A DNA stretch of 64,000 bases, taken from positions 1 to 64,000 of the forward strand of contig NZ_KB906411.1 of assembly GCF_000381345.1 (NCBI RefSeq), given 5' to 3'. Position numbers and translations under genes: made by a program. The DNA is from Deinococcus apachensis DSM 19763. GTDB lineage: Bacteria; Deinococcota; Deinococci; Deinococcales; Deinococcaceae. The notes under the pieces were generated by a model that saw nothing but the letters and a program-made list of their open reading frames with translations, made no database searches and had not been told where the DNA came from. This document shows, in pieces, positions 56,676-64,000 of the stretch; position 1 is the stretch's first letter, and each line of letters begins with the position of its first letter.

Positions 56676-57940
56676 GGGGTGTCCTCCTGGAATGGGGTAC
56701 GGGTTTCTTCCCGCGCGGCGAGCAGGGTGAGGAAGCGGGCGCCGACGCGCAGGGCGGCCGCCACGTCCTCCGGCAGCACGGCCTCGTCGGGGTGGTGGCT
56801 CACGCCGCCGGGGCTGCGGAGGAAGAGCATGGTGGCGGGCCAGATGGGCGCGACGATCATCGCGTCGTGCCCGGCGCCGCTGACCATCGCCGGGGCGTCG
56901 AGGCCCTCGGCGGCCAGGGCCTCGACCAGCAGAGAGGTGAGGGCCGGGTCCATCGGCGTCGCCCGCTCCTCCATCCGCGGCTCGTGGCTGAAGGCGAGGT
57001 GGCGTTCCCACGCAATGCGCTGCCCCTCGGCGAGCAGCCGCTCCAGGGTCCCTTGCCGCACCTCGTCCCGCGCGTGGCGAATGTCGAGGGTGAGCCAGAC
57101 CTCGCCGGGAATCACGTTGATCGCCCCCGGGAAAGGGGTAAGCGAGCCGACGGTGGCGACCAGGCCGGGTGTCGCGCGGGCAAGCGTCTCGGCGGCCAGC
57201 ACGAAGGCGCTCGCCCCAGCCAGCGCGTCCCGGCGCAGCCCCATCGGCGTGGTGCCCGCGTGGTTCGCCCACCCAGTGAAGCGCAGGTTCAGCCGCGCCT
57301 GCCCCACGATGGCCTCGACGGGACCAAGGGGCCGACCCTCCGCTTCCAGCACCGGCCCCTGCTCGATGTGGAACTCCAGATAGCCCAGCACGTCCTCCCG
57401 GAGCCGTGCCTCCGGCAGCGCGGCGGGGTCCAGACCGTAGGCCGTGATCGTTTGCGCCACCGTCGTCCCCCCCGCGTCCGTCAGGCCCAGCAGTTCATCC
57501 GCGGTGCCGACCAGCGCCCGGCTCCCGATGAAGGGCACGCCGAAGCGCACCCCCTCCTCCTCGCTGAAGCCGACCACGCGGACGTGGTAGGGGAGAGGGG
57601 TATCCCGCAGCGCTTCGAGCAGGGTCAGCCCCAACACCACGCCCAGCACGCCGTCGTAGGCCCCCGCGTTCGGCACGGAGTCGAGGTGCGAGGCGAGGAT
57701 CAGGGTGCGGGCGTCCGGGTTCAGGCTCGGACGAGTGGTATGCCAGTTTCCCACCGCGTCCAGGTGCGTCTCCAGCCCCAGCGAGGCGGCCCAGGTGTTC
57801 AGCCAGGCGTGGACCTCGCGCATGGGGGCACAGAGGAAGGTGCGCGTGGTGCAGCCGGGCTGCTCGGTGAAGGCGGCGATCTCGGTGCAGCAGGCGAGGG
57901 CGCGGCCAGCGAGTTCGGACCAGGGAAGGGCGACAGTCAT
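56672..57940 (-). CDS. allC: Allantoate amidohydrolase (M20 family)
   Basis: A 422-residue dimetal enzyme converting allantoate to ureidoglycine, ammonia and CO2. Metal ligands: His in [12 protein letters not shown] (about 84), Asp in YDGVLGV, Glu in [10 protein letters not shown] (about 127), His in [13 protein letters not shown] (about 193), His in GGVSHHPDE (about 384). [18 protein letters not shown] is the dimerisation-domain motif. N-carbamoyl-amino acid hydrolase is the close alternative; the neighbouring allE settles it. ATG overlaps the stop of the upstream gene (ATGA). Confidence 0.92.
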   Translation of the reverse strand: MTVALPWSELAGRALACCTEIAAFTEQPGCTTRTFLCAPMREVHAWLNTWAASLGLETHLDAVGNWHTTRPSLNPDARTLILASHLDSVPNAGAYDGVLGVVLGLTLLEALRDTPLPYHVRVVGFSEEEGVRFGVPFIGSRALVGTADELLGLTDAGGTTVAQTITAYGLDPAALPEARLREDVLGYLEFHIEQGPVLEAEGRPLGPVEAIVGQARLNLRFTGWANHAGTTPMGLRRDALAGASAFVLAAETLARATPGLVATVGSLTPFPGAINVIPGEVWLTLDIRHARDEVRQGTLERLLAEGQRIAWERHLAFSHEPRMEERATPMDPALTSLLVEALAAEGLDAPAMVSGAGHDAMIVAPIWPATMLFLRSPGGVSHHPDEAVLPEDVAAALRVGARFLTLLAAREETRTPFQEDTP

Positions 57941-59316
57941 GGGGGGGATACCTCGTCAAGCGTGCGGGCCACCGCTGGGAAGAAGGCGGGGCAGGATTCG
58001 GACAGGACCAGGGCGCGCAGCAACCGGGCGGCGGGTTCCTGTGGGTCGGCCTGCTGGGCAAGGAGCTGCCCGAAGAGGGTGGGCGTCAACGGCTCCCCGT
58101 GGTCCAGCGGGAGACGGTGACGGACCCACAGCCAGAGCTGCGCCCGGGCGAGTTCCGCGGTTGCGGTGTCCTCCACCCGCCCCGCCCGCACGATCACGCC
58201 CCGCCCGCCCAGCCACGCGCGGAAGTAGTCGCAGGCCACGCGGATAGCGTCGTGGACGGCGGCGAGCGGCACCGTTTCTGCCTGTGGGAAGGCGAGGAGC
58301 CCGGCCGCCACCTCCGCCTCGGGCAAAGGGGATGGTGGAGAGGTGGGCGGGCGGGACTGGAAGACGGAGCGCACGGTGGGGATGAGTTCCGGCAACCCGG
58401 CCCAGGCGGCCACGTACCCCTGCGCCGCCTCCCGTTCCTTGTCGGCGCGCACGACGGCGAGGGCGGGTTCAGGATGAGCTGGATCGGGGGCCAGCGCTGC
58501 CGTGCCCCCGATGGCCTGCGCGCCTCGACGAGCACAGACGCGGGCGAGATGAGCCTCATAAGCCTGCATCGCGGGCTGGCCCATGTGCAGCGCGGTCCGT
58601 TCGGGCAGGCAGAAGCCGGGGTCCCTGCCCAACCACTTCACCGCACTGAACACGTAGTCCCAGCGCCCCGCGTTCAGGCCGAAGGCCCGGTCCCGCAGCC
58701 CGTACAGCAGTTCCTCGGCGTGGAAGGCGCCGGGCAGCGTCTCGATCTGAATGCAGACGCGCAGGGAATTCGGCTCGCGCCCGCTCAGCCGCTCGGTTTC
58801 CCCCAGCAGATCGTTCCAGAACTCGGCCTCGTCGGGAAATTCCAGCTTGGGCAGGTAGAGGTACAGCGTCTCGCGCCCGGCGAATGCACTCACGAAGGCG
58901 GCGAGGTCACTGATGCTGGCGCTGCCTCCCTCCCCGTCCTCCAGGTACAGCGGGCGGGGGCGGGTCATGGGGAGGGGGCTGCCCAGCCTCGCGGCGGTTC
59001 GGAGGTTTACGTAGGCCGCCTGGACGTTTGCCGCAGTAGGCGAGAAGGTATCGTCGAAGTCGAAGATCAGCGCGTCGGGGGAGGCCGCGAGCGCCGCGCG
59101 GAGGGCCCCGGTGTCATTGGGCTCCACCAGCACCTCCACCTTGCGGGCGTGCAACTCGGCGGGTGGGGGTGCCACCTGCCAGTCGCCATCCCGGATATGG
59201 GCGCTCCGGGGATCGAAACCGGGCGTCCAGGCACGCGGACGGGCGAGCAGGGCGCGGCGGCGGACGGCGAACTGCGCCTGAAGCCTGAGGTGAACGTAGG
59301 GGATGGGTGGGGTCAA
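57937..59316 (-). CDS. Divergent malate-synthase-like protein of the allantoin operon
   Basis: A 459-residue protein of the malate synthase A fold, about 60 residues shorter than the canonical enzyme at 60738. It keeps the key positions: Arg in LPMTRPRPLYL, Glu in [36 protein letters not shown] (with the NAGRWD Asp), and Asp in RVEDTATAELARAQLWLW. The N-terminal barrel strand reads ALIFDFDDTFSP where the canonical one has [12 protein letters not shown]. Catalysis looks possible, on glyoxylate or a related 2-oxo acid. TTG 59316 is preferred (GGAG six bases upstream) over ATG 59376, which overlaps the divergent gene. First gene of the operon with allC and allE. Confidence 0.85.
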   Translation of the reverse strand: MTPPIPYVHLRLQAQFAVRRRALLARPRAWTPGFDPRSAHIRDGDWQVAPPPAELHARKVEVLVEPNDTGALRAALAASPDALIFDFDDTFSPTAANVQAAYVNLRTAARLGSPLPMTRPRPLYLEDGEGGSASISDLAAFVSAFAGRETLYLYLPKLEFPDEAEFWNDLLGETERLSGREPNSLRVCIQIETLPGAFHAEELLYGLRDRAFGLNAGRWDYVFSAVKWLGRDPGFCLPERTALHMGQPAMQAYEAHLARVCARRGAQAIGGTAALAPDPAHPEPALAVVRADKEREAAQGYVAAWAGLPELIPTVRSVFQSRPPTSPPSPLPEAEVAAGLLAFPQAETVPLAAVHDAIRVACDYFRAWLGGRGVIVRAGRVEDTATAELARAQLWLWVRHRLPLDHGEPLTPTLFGQLLAQQADPQEPAARLLRALVLSESCPAFFPAVARTLDEVSPP

Positions 59317-59374
59317 GGGGGGCTCCGGTGGGTGGGGAGGCTGACCTTGGCGCCGCCTCCCCGAGAATGGTGAC

Positions 59375-60631
59375 ATGGAGAGGCGTGCCCTGCTTGAACA
59401 CAGCTTCCGGTCGGCCCTAGAGGCGGTGGCCCCCGCTCACCTGCTCGCTCCCTTTCTTACCGGGCCGCGCCCCGACCTCGTGCTCGCCTTTGGAAAGGCC
59501 GCGCTGCCGATGCTGCGGGCGGCGCTGGAAACCTATCCCGGTGTGCCGGGTCTGGCCGTTCCCCCCCGCGGGACGCCTGACCTGAGCGCCCCGCCAGGGG
59601 TGGAAGTCTTGCCCGGCAGCCATCCCGTCCCCGACGAACACAGCGTGCGTGCGGCCGAGGCGGCTCTCACCCGGGTTCGTGCCCTGCCCGCGGGCGCCCG
59701 GCTGCTCGTCCTCGTCTCGGGGGGTGGGAGTGCGCTGCTGAGCGCGCCGTGGGGCGTGACGCTGGCGCAGAAACAGGCCCTCACGCGTGATCTGCTGCGT
59801 GCGGGGGCCAACATTGTGGAGATCAACGCCGTCCGCAAGCACCTCTCCCGGGTCAAAGGGGGGTGGCTGGCGCGGGCCACCCAAGCTCAGGTCCGCGCCC
59901 TGCTGCTCTCCGACGTGATCGGCGACGATCCTTCGGTGATTGCCAGCGGTCCCACGGTGCCCGATCCGACGACCTTCGCGGAGGCTCTGGACGTGCTGGA
60001 CCGTTACCGGGTGGAGGCTCCCGAAGCCCGCGCCCATCTGCGGGCAGGGATTCAGGGTAACCTTCCCGAGACGCCGAAGCCCGGCGAACTCCCCCACGTC
60101 GAGAACGTCGTCATCGGCTCCAACCGGGTGCTGCTGGAGGCGGCGCGGAGGGTTCTGGAGGAGCGGGGCGTGCGGGCCGTGATCCTCTCGGACACCTTCG
60201 CGGGAGAGGCGCGGGACCTCGCCGGATTCCATGCCTCGCTCGTGCGGAGTATTCGAGCCTACGGCACACCTTTCCGGGGGCCGCTGGTGCTTCTTTCTGG
60301 TGGAGAGGCCACCGTCACGGTTCGCGGCGATGGCTGGGGCGGGCGCAATCAGGAGTTCGCGCTGGCGCTCCTACACGAACTTGGCGAGCGCGGTGTCTAC
60401 GCCCTTTCGGCCGGGTCGGACGGGATCGACGGCCGCAGCGACGCGGCGGGGGCTTCTCTCACACCCGACTCACTGGCACGCGCCCGGTCCCTGGGTCTCG
60501 ACCCGCGCGATTTCCTCGCCCGCAACGACTCGGGCTCCTTCTTTGCCGCGCTGGGGGACGCCCTGATCACCGGGCCGACTGGGCACAACGTGGGCGACTA
60601 CCGCGCGATCCTCGTGGAGGGAGAATTGTAG
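59375..60631 (+). CDS. Glycerate 2-kinase (DUF4147/MOFRL type)
   Basis: A 418-residue kinase making 2-phosphoglycerate from D-glycerate. GSHPVPDEHS, LVLVSGGGSALLSAPW, INAVRKHLSRVKGGWLA and LLLSDVIGDDPSVIASGPTVPDPTT belong to the N-terminal domain; LLSGGEATVTVRGDGWGGRNQEFAL, SAGSDGIDGRSDAAGA and LITGPTGHNVGDYRAIL to the MOFRL domain. Length is normal. Divergent from the malate-synthase-like gene with about 58 bases between starts. It would funnel glyoxylate-derived glycerate into glycolysis, though carboligase and tartronate-semialdehyde reductase genes are not in the window. Confidence 0.93.
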   Translation: MERRALLEHSFRSALEAVAPAHLLAPFLTGPRPDLVLAFGKAALPMLRAALETYPGVPGLAVPPRGTPDLSAPPGVEVLPGSHPVPDEHSVRAAEAALTRVRALPAGARLLVLVSGGGSALLSAPWGVTLAQKQALTRDLLRAGANIVEINAVRKHLSRVKGGWLARATQAQVRALLLSDVIGDDPSVIASGPTVPDPTTFAEALDVLDRYRVEAPEARAHLRAGIQGNLPETPKPGELPHVENVVIGSNRVLLEAARRVLEERGVRAVILSDTFAGEARDLAGFHASLVRSIRAYGTPFRGPLVLLSGGEATVTVRGDGWGGRNQEFALALLHELGERGVYALSAGSDGIDGRSDAAGASLTPDSLARARSLGLDPRDFLARNDSGSFFAALGDALITGPTGHNVGDYRAILVEGEL

Positions 60632-60737
60632 CGTCACTCACCGGGAGACGCCTCCTGGCCCCGGCCCGGCCCTACGATAGGCACCACCTTCACCCGCTGG
60701 ATCATCCCCGCCCGTTTCGCGCCCCCAGGAGGTTGCC

Positions 60738-62306
<1,569 letters not shown>

Positions 62307-62495
62307 AAACGGTTCGGTGAGTTTTGGTCTCTTTCCAACTCTGGGTTCTGATAAGCCGCACCGAGACGTGATTTTTTGCTCCTCCCCCTCGAGAAGGAGG
62401 CTGGGTGGGGGTGAATGGGCCCGACCCGCGGCGCGGCAGAACACCGGCATCCCGGACAACCTGCCGGGGCATTGTTGAAGGTGGTTTGGTTGTCC

Positions 62496-63335
62496 CTACC
62501 GACCTCCCCCGGTCGAACGCATCAACACCTCTATCACCTGCCCGTATGAGCCTGGCCGCAAGCGCGCGAGCAGATCGAGCATTCTGGCGTCATTGCCGAC
62601 GAGAACGCGGGGCTGGCGGCGCTCGACTCCCCTCAGGATGATCCCGGCGGCCTGGGCGGGGTCGAGACGGAGCAGACGCTCGAATTCCCGCTGACCTGCC
62701 TGTGCGTCGCTGGCGCCGACCCCGTTGCCCACCCGGGCGTTCCGGGCGATGTTCGTCCGGACCCCTCCCGGATGCACGGCGGTCACGCCCACCCCCAGCG
62801 GTGGAAGCTCATGGCGCAGCACCTCCGTAAAGCCCCGCACCGCGAACTTGCTCGACGAGTACGCGCTCTGCCCCACCGGGCCGATGAGCCCGAACAGGCT
62901 GGAGACGTTGACCAGATGCGAGCCCAGTTCAGAGCGCAGCGCGGGCAGGAACGCTCTTGTCATGGCGACGACAGCCCGGAAGTTGACGTCCATCACCCAG
63001 TCGAACTCCTCCTCGCTGACCTGGGTGAAGGCGCCGCCCAATGCCACGCCCGCGTTGTTGACCAGCAGGGTCACCCGGGGATATTCCCGCAGCACCGCGT
63101 CGGCCAGATCGGGAATCTCCGCCGTCCGGGACAGGTCGAAGGGGTGGACGCTGATCCTCAATTCCGGGTATTCGGGCCGCAGCCGGGCCACCAGCGTCCG
63201 CAGCCCCTCCTCGTCCCGGTCGATCAGCGCGAGGTGGCTGCCGCGCTCCGCCAGCCGGGAGGCCAGCGCTCGCCCGATGCCGCTCGCCGCGCCCGTCAGG
63301 ACCGCCGTGCCGCCCGCGAAGACGTAGGGTTGCAC
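62496..63335 (-). CDS. Short-chain dehydrogenase/reductase
   Basis: A 279-residue SDR. Cofactor motif AVLTGAASGIGRALASRLAERG (TGxxxGIG, about 14-20), NNAGVALGG (about 93), catalytic Ser in VNVSSLFG, and YSSSK (Tyr/Lys about 161/165). Asp in ALIDRDEEGL after the second strand suggests NAD preference. GTG 63335 starts three bases after the stop of the upstream monooxygenase, so the two form an operon. Substrate unknown. Confidence 0.92.
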   Translation of the reverse strand: MQPYVFAGGTAVLTGAASGIGRALASRLAERGSHLALIDRDEEGLRTLVARLRPEYPELRISVHPFDLSRTAEIPDLADAVLREYPRVTLLVNNAGVALGGAFTQVSEEEFDWVMDVNFRAVVAMTRAFLPALRSELGSHLVNVSSLFGLIGPVGQSAYSSSKFAVRGFTEVLRHELPPLGVGVTAVHPGGVRTNIARNARVGNGVGASDAQAGQREFERLLRLDPAQAAGIILRGVERRQPRVLVGNDARMLDLLARLRPGSYGQVIEVLMRSTGGGR

Positions 63336-63338
63336 TGT

Positions 63339-64000
63339 TCAGGCGCTCCGGGGGGCGGCGGACCGCAGGGGCGCGAGGGGCCGGGGGCTCAGCCGGGCGC
63401 GGTACAGCGTGGGGTCGAAATGAGCCAGGGTGCGCCGGAAATTCAAGGCCCGCTCGGGCCAGAGCGAGGTGTTGCGCCCCCCCTCGTCGATGTACCAGCT
63501 CGTGCAGCCGCCCTGCATCCAGACGCTGCCCAGCAGCTTGCCCTGAATCGCCTCGTTGTACGCGGCCTGCGCCTCGGGGCGGGGTTCCAGGGAGAGCAGG
63601 TGCCCCTCCTCCAGGTACTCCAGCGCGCGCAAGATGTACCGGATCTGCGCCTCCATGATGTACACCATGCTGTTGTGGCCGAGGCCGGTGTTCGGCCCCA
63701 CGATCAGGAAGAGGTTGGGAAAGCCCGCCACCGTCGTCCCGTGCAGCGCCGCCGAATGGGGCTGCCAGACCTCGGCGAGGGAGCGCCCGTCCCGCCCGTG
63801 GATCACCCGTGCAATGGCGGGCTGCGTCGCGTTGAAGCCCGTTCCGCCGATGAGCACGTCGAACTCCCGCTCGGCACCGTCCGCCGTGATGAGGCGCGAG
63901 CCACGCACCTCGCAGATCGGCTCGGTGACGACCTCGACGTTGGGCTGCGTCAGGGCCGGGTAGTAGTCGTCGGAGACCAGCACTCGCTTACAGCCCAGGC
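63339..64000 (-). CDS. Flavin-containing (Baeyer-Villiger-type) monooxygenase, C-terminal part
   Basis: Open to the window edge; about 220 residues are seen. The visible start CKRVLVSDDYYPALTQPNVEVVTEPI and then EREFDVLIGGTGFNATQPAIA (the 'D-x-I-x-x-TG' FAD/NADP motif), HGTTVAGFPNLFLIVGPNTGLGHNSMVYIMEAQIRYILRAL and the GGCTSWY segment are typical of class B flavoprotein monooxygenases. The N-terminal dinucleotide domains lie outside. Operon with the SDR gene. Confidence 0.92.
   Translation of the reverse strand, partial: LGCKRVLVSDDYYPALTQPNVEVVTEPICEVRGSRLITADGAEREFDVLIGGTGFNATQPAIARVIHGRDGRSLAEVWQPHSAALHGTTVAGFPNLFLIVGPNTGLGHNSMVYIMEAQIRYILRALEYLEEGHLLSLEPRPEAQAAYNEAIQGKLLGSVWMQGGCTSWYIDEGGRNTSLWPERALNFRRTLAHFDPTLYRARLSPRPLAPLRSAAPRSA

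Overview
The window looks like a chromosome or megaplasmid segment of a Deinococcus-type bacterium. I infer this from the very high GC, the many GTG and TTG starts, -10 boxes set 6 bases from a start codon (leaderless transcripts), large PAS/GAF histidine kinases, and a set of IS4, IS6, IS110 and IS630 elements. No rRNA, tRNA or CRISPR array was seen. The assignment rests on gene content and style, not on a database match.

Layout. 1-19.5 kb is insertion-rich and patchy: a partial IS110, an intact IS4-type transposase, three tiny hydrophobic ORFs, a truncated IS6 copy, a subtilisin-like lipoprotein protease with five WMD repeats, a TPR-GGDEF-EAL protein, a broken IS630, a flavoprotein/hydrolase operon under a TetR regulator with two matching operators, a decayed IS6, a broken IS110, a Nudix enzyme, a hydrolase-GbsR/MarR operon with a perfect palindromic operator, a dGTPase fragment, an IS4-type element with 17 bp inverted repeats, and two poorly known genes. 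19.5-29.4 kb holds an isochorismatase-like hydrolase, two very large sensor kinases, and an aldo/keto reductase-hydrolase pair divergent from a TetR gene with a tandem operator.

29.5-40.4 kb is the most unusual part. Five genes for exported proteins, at least three of them related transthyretin/CarboxypepD_reg-like paralogues, lie in four transcription units (two further exported or membrane genes follow on the same strand). Each of the four units is preceded by the same promoter architecture: CACCATC-N4-CATCATC, then 10 bases, then a -10 hexamer. Heptamers repeated at 11 bp beside the -10 box are the signature of SARP-type activators, and a SARP/BTAD regulator fused to an AAA ATPase and a TPR-like region is encoded at the end of the cluster (37320-40376). 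I propose a local SARP-controlled secreted-protein regulon.

42.3-62.3 kb is a purine catabolism region. xdhA-xdhB-xdhC-guaD are tightly coupled. After two kinase/response-regulator pairs comes an NCS2 purine permease, then a TetR gene, then an operon of a divergent malate-synthase-like protein, allantoate amidohydrolase and ureidoglycine aminohydrolase. A glycerate 2-kinase and a canonical malate synthase A are divergent from it. Together they take guanine/xanthine to urate and, later in the pathway, allantoate to ureidoglycolate, and feed glyoxylate and glycerate into central metabolism. Uricase, allantoinase and a ureidoglycolate-cleaving enzyme are not in the window. The right edge has an SDR and the C-terminal part of a flavin monooxygenase.
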